NCBI GenBank assembly: GCA_023389045.1
Contig: JAEWEZ010000142.1
Span: forward strand, 1-32,109
DNA from: Actinomycetes bacterium
GTDB taxonomy: Bacteria; Actinomycetota; Actinomycetes; Actinomycetales; Dermabacteraceae
DNA: 32,109 nt
Reading direction: 5' to 3'
The translations under genes were made by a program, and so were the position numbers. This document shows positions 18,944-26,745 of this stretch, one piece after another. Numbering within the stretch: position 1 is the first letter of the stretch; each line of letters opens with the position of its first letter. A model generated the notes under the pieces. The model was not told where the DNA came from, searched no databases, and saw nothing but the letters and a program-made list of their open reading frames with translations.

Positions 18944-19289
18944 TAGGGCTCCTCAGGATCTGCAGGTGGGGTCGGCGGGTAGATCGGGGTGCGGGCGTCT
19001 GCTCGCGCGGCTGCGCGGAGGGTCCGACGGGGTAGCTGTGGCCAGGTCGTAACGCATCGGCGAGCGCCACCAGGTCATCGCTCGCCTCAGCACTACCGAC
19101 AACACGCAGCAGCTCCCAGCCAACCGGGACGGTCAGACGGGATGCATGGTGACAGCACAGGTCATAGGCATGCGGCTCAGCACTCCGGGAGAGCGGGCCC
19201 AGCACGGCGGTGCGATCCTCGTACACGTACGTCAGCGTGCTGACGGCAGGATCCGAGCACGTCGGCCGAGAACATTCACGAGCAGGCAC
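18936..19289 (-). CDS. DUF3499 family protein
   Basis: This 117-residue actinobacterial conserved protein is the counterpart by position of mycobacterial Rv3258c, beside manB. The N-terminus has a cysteine pair (RECSRPTCSDPA, Cys6 and Cys11), and a second pair follows at YDLCCHHASR (about 45-46, followed by two His). The arrangement suggests a small zinc-ribbon-like fold; no function is known. The start is a GTG at 19287-19289 with TAGACT exactly six bases upstream and no Shine-Dalgarno, consistent with a leaderless transcript. It overlaps the phosphomannomutase start by eight bases, so the two are co-transcribed. Confidence 0.9.
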   Translation of the reverse strand: MPARECSRPTCSDPAVSTLTYVYEDRTAVLGPLSRSAEPHAYDLCCHHASRLTVPVGWELLRVVGSAEASDDLVALADALRPGHSYPVGPSAQPREQTPAPRSTRRPHLQILRSPSE

Positions 19290-19295
19290 TCTCGA

Positions 19296-19324
19296 AGTCT
19301 ACGCACGCCCCGGGGCGATATGGT
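19296..19324. promoter_or_regulatory. Compact divergent promoter pair with central palindrome
   Basis: Only 41 bases separate the DUF3499 and metallopeptidase starts. TAGACT on the minus strand (19296-19301) and TATGGT on the plus strand (19319-19324) each fit TANNNT and each end exactly six bases before a start codon. Between them is the perfect palindrome CGCCCCGGGGCG (19306-19317). The two hexamers are 17 bases apart, so each occupies the other's -35 position. Confidence 0.5.
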
Positions 19325-19330
19325 GCCCCC

Positions 19331-19903
19331 ATGACCCCCAAGGACCCCGTGTCGCCGACTGCACATCCCTCAGTGCCGTCGGATCCCTCCCGTTCCTCGC
19401 GCGCGGAGGGCGGCACGGATATGCCGGGCACGACGGGGAAAGCCGCGCAGGCTGCATTCTCGTCCTCCCCCGCAGCGGCGCCGGGTCGGGGTCGTCAACG
19501 TCGCCGTGACCGGCACGGTCGAGGTTTTCGCAGCATGCTGATTCCCCCGCACCTGCCCGGGCATCGCACAGCCCGCGAGCGTTTCGATGCGACCGTTACC
19601 GATGCAGCCGCACAGCTCATCGAGCGTTATCCGCGGCGGCTGCAGCATTTGCGAGTGCTGGTGCAGGAGATCCCCACCACCGATCCGGCGCCGTGGGAGG
19701 AGCACGCGGCTGTTCTGGGCCGCGCCCTGCCGGGCACCCGGGACAACCCGCCCCGGGTAGTTCTGCACCGTCTTCCGATTCAAACGCGCTGCCCGCGCGG
19801 GGAGGGGCTAGAGATCCTGATCCGCCAGGTTCTCGCCGAGCAGGTCGGTTCGCTGCTCGGGATTGCTGCCGAGGATGTGGATCCGGGGGCCTGGGAGGAG
19901 TAG
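19331..19903 (+). CDS. Metallopeptidase-family (zincin-like) protein, likely inactive
   Basis: This 190-residue protein matches by position and motif the actinobacterial metallopeptidase-family gene beside DUF3499 (mycobacterial Rv3259). The core begins at about RDRHGRG (59-65) and runs through LIPPHLPGHRTARERFD to LEILIRQVLAEQVGSLLGI (159-177). At the place where zincin-like relatives have HExxH the sequence reads AEQVGS, so both zinc-binding His are missing and peptidase activity is unlikely. The first 58 residues are polar and low in complexity. I kept the ATG at 19331 because of the -10-like hexamer six bases upstream; a start nearer residue 31 is possible. The 73 bases to the convergent DUF5719 stop hold no strong terminator. 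Confidence 0.75.
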   Translation: MTPKDPVSPTAHPSVPSDPSRSSRAEGGTDMPGTTGKAAQAAFSSSPAAAPGRGRQRRRDRHGRGFRSMLIPPHLPGHRTARERFDATVTDAAAQLIERYPRRLQHLRVLVQEIPTTDPAPWEEHAAVLGRALPGTRDNPPRVVLHRLPIQTRCPRGEGLEILIRQVLAEQVGSLLGIAAEDVDPGAWEE

Positions 19904-19976
19904 ACGCTTCCATCGCCCGCAGGTGCCTCGCATCCGCCCTGATGACGAGCGAGTCCCTGCTCTGATCGCGAGCGAT

Positions 19977-21590
19977 TTAGTTCTCGAGCTGCACTTCCAC
20001 CCCGAGACTTAGCGTCTCCGGTGGCTCCACCGTCAGCACGGAGACCAGGTTCGCGCCCGCTCCGTCGGACTGCAGCTGCACCCAGGAAGCGCTGAGCTCT
20101 CCCGCCGAGGGAACAACCATCAGGCCGACGGTATCCGGCCCGATGGCAAGCGCCCTCTGGGAGCGAGTCACAGCGCTTCCCGCCGGGATCTCGACGGGGA
20201 CGGCCGAGCCTGCTGATCCATCTGCACGTAACGGAATGATCTGTGCGGTCGCGGCCTCCGAGGCAGTCAGGACGAGGCGCCCATCACTACGCCCCGGCGG
20301 GATCGCCAGCACCGCCCCCTGGGTGAGCAGCGGGGCCGGCGCAGCAACCGCCGTATCCACCGGCACACCAACGGTGTCCCCGGGAAGGTCCTTGCCGGCC
20401 ACATCGAAACGCACCACCGCGCTCACCGGGCTGGGAGCGCTGAGGTGAACGGCATAGTTGGCGGGGGTCAGCCCGGGCAGAGGAACGGCGGTGACGCTAC
20501 CGGCGGGAACCTCAATCGCCTCCGTTCCCGGCACCTGCACCGGGCCCTGCGGACCGCGCACCTGGGCTTTCACCTGCACAGGCTCAGCTGCAGGGTTCAG
20601 CAGGACCAGGCGTGGCGCCCCTTCGGTCACGTGGATGGCAGGGATGGTCAGATCGGTCGACGGCGGGGCCATCGAGGAGAGGATTTCGGCACCCCCGGGT
20701 GTCAGGCCATCACGGGAGGTCTGCTGCAGTGTGGGGACGAGCGGAGAGCCCAAGACGTCCAGGTGCACCCCGAGGGAGGCGGCACCGGGAACGATCGATT
20801 CCAACAGCACATGCTCCGTCGCCCCGGGAGCAACAACCACTCGGCTGCGGCCCTCCATGGCGGCAGCGCCCTTCTCACTCCATACCTGCACCGAGGCTGT
20901 TGCCGGCCGGCTCGTGGGGTTGTGCAGGCTCAGGATCGCACTGTGCCCCTTCTGGGTGGAGGCGCCGAGAAAGTCAGCGGAGGTGACGGGGCTGGTGCAG
21001 CGGGTCGTGGACAGAGCCCGGTGGTCGCCCGTGGTGGTGGCGGTGGCCTGGGTGACGTCGAGAACCGGAGTGCCGCCATCGAAGGATGCACTCGTCACCT
21101 GGGTCGGGCTCGGTGCCTGGGGAATCTGTTGAACCGCTGCCCCCAGGTTCTTTTTCGCTGCCTGCTCCGATAGCACCTGGTCCTGTGCTCCCAGCGTGCG
21201 GATGGTCGGGGCTTGCGCCGAACCGTCCTTGGCATCCTGCATGGTTTCGGAGCCGGTGGTGCGCCCGTGCAGCAGCGAGGAACCGGGTTCCACGGAGATC
21301 GTTCCGATCGCGGCGGTGGTGCTGGGCGGAGTCTGAGCGAACTCCCCATCGGACTTCGCGGCCACAGAGCCCTCGGGCACGGTGATAGGCCCGGGGCAGT
21401 ACATTGCGGCGGCGCCTGGGCGGGCCTGCGTCGTCGTCGGCTCCAGTACCTCGGTGCGGGGGCTTTCCTGCAGGGCGACGGCCGCTCCGGCGAGAATCAC
21501 CGGAACGAGGGTGGCGATCCCGAGCAGGGGTCGGAGGGCCCGACGGGGATGGGCACCGGTGTGGTCTGCAGGCTGCTTGCGCTCAGTCAC
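19977..21590 (-). CDS. DUF5719 family secreted/membrane-anchored protein
   Basis: This 537-residue protein has a single N-terminal membrane anchor (about 19-40) and a large extracytoplasmic part. That part appears to hold three related beta-sandwich-like repeats at about 216-288, 325-397 and 437-508. Each has the pattern of a hydrophobic strand (AILSLHNP; LVLLNP; LVLTAS), a V.VAPG/EVPAG/EIPAG turn and a final hydrophobic strand. Two cysteines (65 and 198) could form a disulphide. The GTG start has GAGGAG about five bases upstream and overlaps the stop of the GT2-like gene by eight bases. No enzyme motif is visible; a scaffold or binding role outside the membrane is inference. Confidence 0.88.
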   Translation of the reverse strand: MTERKQPADHTGAHPRRALRPLLGIATLVPVILAGAAVALQESPRTEVLEPTTTQARPGAAAMYCPGPITVPEGSVAAKSDGEFAQTPPSTTAAIGTISVEPGSSLLHGRTTGSETMQDAKDGSAQAPTIRTLGAQDQVLSEQAAKKNLGAAVQQIPQAPSPTQVTSASFDGGTPVLDVTQATATTTGDHRALSTTRCTSPVTSADFLGASTQKGHSAILSLHNPTSRPATASVQVWSEKGAAAMEGRSRVVVAPGATEHVLLESIVPGAASLGVHLDVLGSPLVPTLQQTSRDGLTPGGAEILSSMAPPSTDLTIPAIHVTEGAPRLVLLNPAAEPVQVKAQVRGPQGPVQVPGTEAIEVPAGSVTAVPLPGLTPANYAVHLSAPSPVSAVVRFDVAGKDLPGDTVGVPVDTAVAAPAPLLTQGAVLAIPPGRSDGRLVLTASEAATAQIIPLRADGSAGSAVPVEIPAGSAVTRSQRALAIGPDTVGLMVVPSAGELSASWVQLQSDGAGANLVSVLTVEPPETLSLGVEVQLEN

Positions 21591-24500
21591 GGGGCTCCTC
21601 CTCCCGGCTCAGGGGCGGCTGTTCCTTCACGGGAGCCTCCTCGGCGGCGGCATCCTCCGCCGCGGCAGGGGCTTCTGCCTCGGTCGAACGCTGCTGCCGG
21701 TGCCGACGCAGACGGGGATCTGTGCTGTGCGGGCGGCGCCTCCACGGTAAAGCCATCAGTGCCGTGAGAACCACGGCGATGAGCAACAGCACCTGCCAGA
21801 TGCGCACTGCGGGCTGATGCCGCTCGACGAGAACCTCACCGCCTAGACCCGGTGGAATGGTGAAGCCCTGTGCCCAGCCATCCACCGTCACCGGGGTGAG
21901 GGCAGTGCCGTCAACGGTGGCGCGCCACTGGCTCTCAGCGCGTTCGGACAGCACGAGCGTGCGTTCATGCTCAGCGGCGGAGATATCGCCCTGGGCCGTG
22001 ACCGTCTGACTGCGCAGAGGGATGGTTGCACTGCCATCACGAACCTCCGCACGCGGCGCAGCATCTGCGACACGCCACAGCGCGGAGTTGACGGTTTGGG
22101 TGACCTTCTCCAGTGCCGGGGACGCATCCAGGGCACTGATGAGCGCCGCGTTATCGGCCTCATCCCCGGGCACCACCACATAGCCGATGGCGAGGGTGCG
22201 CAGAGCGGCAGGCGAATCCACAGCCCCGCGCGACAGCAGCGCCGAGGCCGCCTCGCGGAGCGCAGAATCACCGGCGTCCGCATCAGGGGCTTTTCCGCGT
22301 GCCACCGTTTCGAGACGGCGAAGATCCACGATGGTCGAGTGCTGGGCGGCAGTATCGGCTCCCTGCACGAGCACACGGGCATGGGCTGTTTCACGCTCGG
22401 CCCCCGGCTGCAGCACGAGCACGCGCCCCCGCTGCTCGGACCGCCCCGCATCAGCGGCAGCTGCCGGCACCTGGTCGGCGTTGCCGCGCTGAATCTGCAG
22501 GGTGCCCGGCAGGAGCAGACCCCAGGCGATGACGCTCAGAGCACAGGCTGCCGCCGCACAGGCGGCGATCACGGTGCTCACCGCACGACGCGCCGTGCCG
22601 ATCTCACCCTCACGGCAGGCCAGGGTGTCGTAGAGGCTCACGGCCCCGACGGCGAGCCCCAGTATCAGAACCGAGGCAAGAGCATGCAGCGGGACGGGAG
22701 TCACGACACCGTGTTCGACCCCCACCGGGGTGCTGCGTGCCCACAGCACCACCAGGAGTGTGAGCGCCGTCAGGAGCGCGCCGTAGCGAGCGACCCGACC
22801 GGCTTCTGCGCTGAGGACCACAGCAATCAGGGCCGCGGGAACCAGCAGAAGCATCGGGAGCATCAGCAGTACCTGCGCACCCGTCGCCCCGATCAGGGCA
22901 GCCAGGCTCTCGCGCCCCGGCGCAGCCACCGGCCACAGCGCCATCAGGTCCTGCACCGTTGCGGGGGCGCCCAAGGCATCGGTCGCACCCACGCCGAGAA
23001 CAAGCCGAGGGTGATCCAGGTAGGTCGGCAGATACGGGGCGTGCAGCGCCACAGAGGGAACAAACACCCACAGCAGACGCCAGCGGCGGCCCGGCACCCG
23101 GATGGCCACCATGATCACGGCGACCGCAGCGAGAAGCACCAGCACCGGCTGCACCGCTCCGATGACGAGCAGGCACAGGCCGGCGAGCGCCGCAGCCCCC
23201 GGCCAGGCATCAGCCTGTTTACGCGGGAGTCCGATGGCACGCGCTACCCCCAGGGCAAGCAGCGGGAGAAGCACGTGCACCAGCAGAAGCGGCCAGGCCC
23301 CGACGATGAGAGCTGCCAGGAAGGGCGGGGCGAGAGCCCAGATCACCGCGGCCACCAGTCGGGCGCCCACGGCGCGAGTGGCGGCACCGGCCGCCCACCA
23401 GGCAGCCAGAGCAGCCAGCGGGATGGCTGCAAAAATCACTGCTTCCAGGAAGAACCCGCCCGGGAGGGGAACAGATCCGAGCAGGCGGAGCAGGGGGTCA
23501 GCGGGCCCGCGGGAGCCGAGGCCGGTGGGGATCCAGGTGGACCATGCGGCGGCGAAGGCATCCCGAAAACGCTCGGGCCAGGCAACGAATCCGGGGCCGA
23601 CCAGGTCTCCGCGCCCGAACAGGGAACGCAAGGCAATCAGGGACAGCACCGTGGCGATGATGGCGAGAACCCCGGTCCATGCCAGATGCCGGCCGTAGTC
23701 GTGATCTTCGATGCTGTCGCGCGTACCGCCCACACCCCAGCGGGTGCGGCGGCGCCGGCGGGTCTCATCATCGTCGGCAAAAATGCGCTGCCAGGACGAC
23801 TGGACCTGCTGGCGGAGGTCTTCTCCGCGCGGGAGGTACAGGGGGGCGAGGCGCGAGCGTGACACCCGAGCCCGTCGGCGCGCAGCAGCTCCCCGCCGGA
23901 TCGCTCCCCCAGCGCCGCGCATCGCACCCAGCCACCCGCCGATCTCTGCTGCCGCAAGACGCGGTCGGGACGCAAAAAGTGCGATGAGGGCCCGCCCCGC
24001 GGTGAGGAACGGGAGGATGATCAGCAGGGCAAGAACGCCGAGAAAGGAGCGATGCTTCAGCAGCATCAGGATTTGACCGCGGCGGTGAGTCTGATGCGCC
24101 TCAGCGTCATCCTGCTCCGGGCTCGGATCCAGGACCCGCGCCGCGGACTTCACGGCTACGCGCTGCCCGGAACGCCAGGTGCGATGGCACAGATCGATCT
24201 CAGCCCAGGGCGCCGGGAGGGCAGGATCGAGTCCTCCCAGGTCACGCAGGGAGTCCTCGCGCACGAGCATGCCGGCCAGGGGCACCGCCAGAACGTCTTC
24301 TCGCCAGTCGGCCTGGCCCTGATCGATCTCCCCGGGGTCAATCCCAGTGGCGATTCGTCCACCGTGAGTGAGGCTAAGGCCCACATCGAGAAGCGCTGCG
24401 GCGTGGTCGGCGGTTTGGTTGCTTCCCTCGGGAGCGTCCTCGGCAAGGTCATCGAGGATTAGCCGTTTGACACCGACGATCGCAGTGCGGGGCGAGCCGG

Positions 24501-25056
24501 CAACGGTCTCCAGCTGAGCGGCGAGTGCTCCCGCACCTGGATCAGAGCCCACCGGGATAAACCACAGCCAGCTTTCGCCCGCCACTGCCGCCTCGCGTCG
24601 GGAGCGGCGGCCGATGCGGGGGCGGTCCTCACGCAAACGCAGAGGGATCTGGGCGGTGTGCTCGGCCTCCTGCCGCAGGCGGCGTTCCTGTTCAGCGTGG
24701 TCAATCGCGCGGGCACGGCGACCACGAACAGCCGGTGCGGCACCCTCGGCACTCTGTGTGGAGGGCTCGGCGCCACGGTCGGCATGGGGGCTGCGGACGA
24801 GCAGGTCCAGCACCTCGCGCACCGCGGCAGCAGGCCCCGCCATCGAGGGGACATCCAGGATTTCCTGCAGGCGTCCGTCGGCCGCAGCAGTTTCGAGGGT
24901 GTTTTCGAGACTTTCCCGCGTCCCCGCGGGGAGCACGCAGACGATGCGGTCAGCGGGGCGGGTTTGTGCCGCGACGGCACGCAGCGTCGCGTCCAGGGAG
25001 CGAGGAGTGGTTGTCCGGGTTCCCAGGACAACGGCGGTGATGAAGCGGTCGCTCAC
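21583..25056 (-). CDS. Large GT2-like multi-pass membrane protein
   Basis: This 1157-residue protein joins an N-terminal glycosyltransferase family 2-like region (about 1-320), a membrane domain of about a dozen helices (from about 335 to 860), an extracytoplasmic segment and a final helix followed by an acidic, Ala/Glu-rich tail. GT2 features include the opening TAVVLGTRT and GGLDPALPAPWAEIDLCHRT (274-293). The position expected for the metal-binding DxD reads FIPVGSDPGAG (166-176), so the motif is degenerate. A basic and acidic insertion (about 92-160) interrupts the GT fold. It begins 12 bases after whiB2 with a GTG and no good ribosome site, and is coupled to DUF5719. A role in envelope polymer handling is likely; catalytic activity is doubtful. 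Confidence 0.85.
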   Translation of the reverse strand: MSDRFITAVVLGTRTTTPRSLDATLRAVAAQTRPADRIVCVLPAGTRESLENTLETAAADGRLQEILDVPSMAGPAAAVREVLDLLVRSPHADRGAEPSTQSAEGAAPAVRGRRARAIDHAEQERRLRQEAEHTAQIPLRLREDRPRIGRRSRREAAVAGESWLWFIPVGSDPGAGALAAQLETVAGSPRTAIVGVKRLILDDLAEDAPEGSNQTADHAAALLDVGLSLTHGGRIATGIDPGEIDQGQADWREDVLAVPLAGMLVREDSLRDLGGLDPALPAPWAEIDLCHRTWRSGQRVAVKSAARVLDPSPEQDDAEAHQTHRRGQILMLLKHRSFLGVLALLIILPFLTAGRALIALFASRPRLAAAEIGGWLGAMRGAGGAIRRGAAARRRARVSRSRLAPLYLPRGEDLRQQVQSSWQRIFADDDETRRRRRTRWGVGGTRDSIEDHDYGRHLAWTGVLAIIATVLSLIALRSLFGRGDLVGPGFVAWPERFRDAFAAAWSTWIPTGLGSRGPADPLLRLLGSVPLPGGFFLEAVIFAAIPLAALAAWWAAGAATRAVGARLVAAVIWALAPPFLAALIVGAWPLLLVHVLLPLLALGVARAIGLPRKQADAWPGAAALAGLCLLVIGAVQPVLVLLAAVAVIMVAIRVPGRRWRLLWVFVPSVALHAPYLPTYLDHPRLVLGVGATDALGAPATVQDLMALWPVAAPGRESLAALIGATGAQVLLMLPMLLLVPAALIAVVLSAEAGRVARYGALLTALTLLVVLWARSTPVGVEHGVVTPVPLHALASVLILGLAVGAVSLYDTLACREGEIGTARRAVSTVIAACAAAACALSVIAWGLLLPGTLQIQRGNADQVPAAAADAGRSEQRGRVLVLQPGAERETAHARVLVQGADTAAQHSTIVDLRRLETVARGKAPDADAGDSALREAASALLSRGAVDSPAALRTLAIGYVVVPGDEADNAALISALDASPALEKVTQTVNSALWRVADAAPRAEVRDGSATIPLRSQTVTAQGDISAAEHERTLVLSERAESQWRATVDGTALTPVTVDGWAQGFTIPPGLGGEVLVERHQPAVRIWQVLLLIAVVLTALMALPWRRRPHSTDPRLRRHRQQRSTEAEAPAAAEDAAAEEAPVKEQPPLSREEEPRD

Positions 25057-25068
25057 AAGCGATCAGTT

Positions 25069-25368
25069 TCAGACGGCGCGGCGCTTTAGCTTACGACGCT
25101 CGCGTTCGGACAGGCCGCCCCAAATACCGAAACGCTCATCATTCTGGAGGGCGTACTCGAGGCATTCGGCACGCACTTCACAGGAGACGCAGACCTTTTT
25201 CGCCTCGCGGGTTGAGCCGCCCTTTTCAGGAAAGAAGGCTTCGGGATCGGTCTGTGCGCACAGTGCGCGCTCCTGCCAGGACAGTTCCCCGGAGTCGGGA
25301 TCCATCGAGGCCAAGTCAAGCAGGGACAGCTCGGCGTGCTGGTCCTGGGGGGCGTGTTCCTGCGCCAT
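25069..25368 (-). CDS. whiB2: WhiB family iron-sulfur transcriptional regulator (WhiB2/WhmD type)
   Basis: WhiB proteins bind a [4Fe-4S] cluster and regulate transcription with the principal sigma factor; WhiB2 (WhmD/WhiB) controls septation in mycobacteria and streptomycetes. The 99-residue product has the four cluster cysteines at 37, 60, 63 and 69 (CAQTDPEAFFP; CVSCEVRAEC), the GIWGGLSERER turn (81-91) and a basic C-terminus (RRKLKRRAV). I chose the ATG at 25366-25368 because GAGGAGAGA stands a few bases upstream; an in-frame start at 25428 lacks such support. Position next to a cofE-like gene matches mycobacterial whiB2. It appears to lead an operon with the GT2-like and DUF5719 genes. 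Confidence 0.93.
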   Translation of the reverse strand: MAQEHAPQDQHAELSLLDLASMDPDSGELSWQERALCAQTDPEAFFPEKGGSTREAKKVCVSCEVRAECLEYALQNDERFGIWGGLSERERRKLKRRAV

Positions 25369-25455
25369 GTGCGTCTCTCCTCTCCCGGCCAGCGCGGTGT
25401 CGTGCAGGTGACCATCAGACGTTGTCACGGCTCGTCAGCGGCCTGCGACGCCCCT

Positions 25456-25491
25456 AAAATACACCCGTGTAGTTCCCTGGCGTCAAGCCAG
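25456..25491 (-). promoter_or_regulatory. Promoter of whiB2 with overlapping inverted repeats
   Basis: On the minus strand TTGACG (25481-25486) is a near-consensus -35. Seventeen bases on lies TGTATT (25458-25463), or 19 bases on TATTTT (25456-25461), as the -10. This would leave a leader of about 80 bases before the whiB2 ATG. The -35 lies in the middle of CTGGC-GTCAA-GCCAG (25477-25491), and the spacer contains ACACCCGTGT (25461-25470). Both inverted repeats could be regulator sites. Confidence 0.65.
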
Positions 25492-25602
25492 TCCAGCATC
25501 ACGGCCAGGCACATCACGTCCTGACGCGAAAAGCACCGCAGCACCACAGCGTGCGCGGCCCAGGAGAAAACCACCCGTATCTGAGAGAACTAAGGGAGTG
25601 CC

Positions 25603-26745
25603 ATGTCTGAGCCTGCACTGACGGTGATTCCTCTCAAGATCATCCCGGAGGTGCAGCCCGGGGATGATCTTCCCGCCCTGCTGACGCCCCTCCTCTCGGA
25701 CCTGAGTGATGGGGATGTGCTGTGTGTCAGCACCAAAATCGTCTCCAAAGCCATGGGTCTTCTTATTCCGGCGGAGCACAAGGAGCAGGCCGTGCAGGAG
25801 GCTGCGGTGCGAACGGTAGCTCGGCGCCGTCACGGCAGCGTTGTCACCTCGGTCGTGCAGCTCGACCACGGCCCGATCATGGCGGCTGCGGGGATCGACG
25901 CCTCCAACACCCCCGAGGGCAAACTCCTGCTTCTCCCCCCGGATCCCGACGCCTGCGCTGAAGAGCTTCGGGCGGCGCTTGCCGCAGCGACCGGGTGCCA
26001 GATTGCAGTCATCCTGACCGACACCTCCTCGCGCATCTGGCGGCAGGGCGTCGGAGATATCGCCCTGGGTGCAGCCGGTTTGCTGTCCCTGGAGGACCTC
26101 CGTGGCAGCGAGGATGCGCAGGGTCGTCGCATGAGTGTCACCGTCCGCGCCCTCGCCGACGAGATCGCTGCCGCCGCCGATCTCGTCAAAGGAAAAACCG
26201 CGCAGGTTCCCGTGGCGATCGTGCGTGGCCTTGCCACCACCGTCGTGCCCCCGGAGCAGGGCGTCCCCGCCCGAGCGCTTTCCCGCACCGGCGCCGATAA
26301 CTGGTTCCGACGCCCCAGCCTGGAATCCGCCTGGCAGGCGATGGGCCTGCCCGAACGTGATGAACCGGTCGCGGCCATGGACCCGGAAGATTGGCAGACG
26401 CGGCTGGCACGCGCCACCCACGTGGCGCGTCTGCCCCGCACTCACGATGCCGCGCCGCTCGCTCTCCTCCTCATCGGCGCCGAGAGTGAACAGAGCGTGC
26501 CCACCGCGAAGAGCCCCGAGGCGCGCGCCGTCATTCGCGTGAATCCCGACCATCCGCATCGGATCCGTGTTCAGCCCCGCTCGGAGACTCCCGCTGACTG
26601 GGTGGCGGCGGGTATGGTCGCTGAACGTCTGCGCACCGCTATCGGCGCGGAGACCATCGCTGATCACGAGCCCCACCTGCTGCAGGTTGAGGTTCTGATC
26701 GAGAGTCCCGACGGAGATCTACTCCCCCGGCATCAGGAGATGTGA
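25603..26745 (+). CDS. cofE: CofE-like coenzyme F420-0:L-glutamate ligase with extra C-terminal domain
   Basis: CofE adds glutamate to F420-0 using GTP. The first 240 residues carry the family motifs: VLCVSTKIVSKAMG (39-52), MAAAGIDASNTPEG (93-106), ILTDTSSRIWRQG (137-149), DIALGAAGL (152-160) and VRALADEIAAAADLVKGKTA (181-200). Residues from about 245 to 380 form an added domain that does not look like the FMN nitroreductase domain fused in mycobacterial FbiB and is shorter. AAGGGAG stands upstream of the ATG. No cofD/fbiA gene accompanies it, so whether it acts on F420 is uncertain. It shares the 234-base divergent region with whiB2 and is coupled to the TIGR03089 gene. Confidence 0.85.
   Translation: MSEPALTVIPLKIIPEVQPGDDLPALLTPLLSDLSDGDVLCVSTKIVSKAMGLLIPAEHKEQAVQEAAVRTVARRRHGSVVTSVVQLDHGPIMAAAGIDASNTPEGKLLLLPPDPDACAEELRAALAAATGCQIAVILTDTSSRIWRQGVGDIALGAAGLLSLEDLRGSEDAQGRRMSVTVRALADEIAAAADLVKGKTAQVPVAIVRGLATTVVPPEQGVPARALSRTGADNWFRRPSLESAWQAMGLPERDEPVAAMDPEDWQTRLARATHVARLPRTHDAAPLALLLIGAESEQSVPTAKSPEARAVIRVNPDHPHRIRVQPRSETPADWVAAGMVAERLRTAIGAETIADHEPHLLQVEVLIESPDGDLLPRHQEM

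Noticed and set aside
21967..23862. 631-codon plus-strand frame opposite the GT2-like gene
   Set aside because: Antisense shadow. The minus-strand frame has clear membrane segments and couples to its neighbours.
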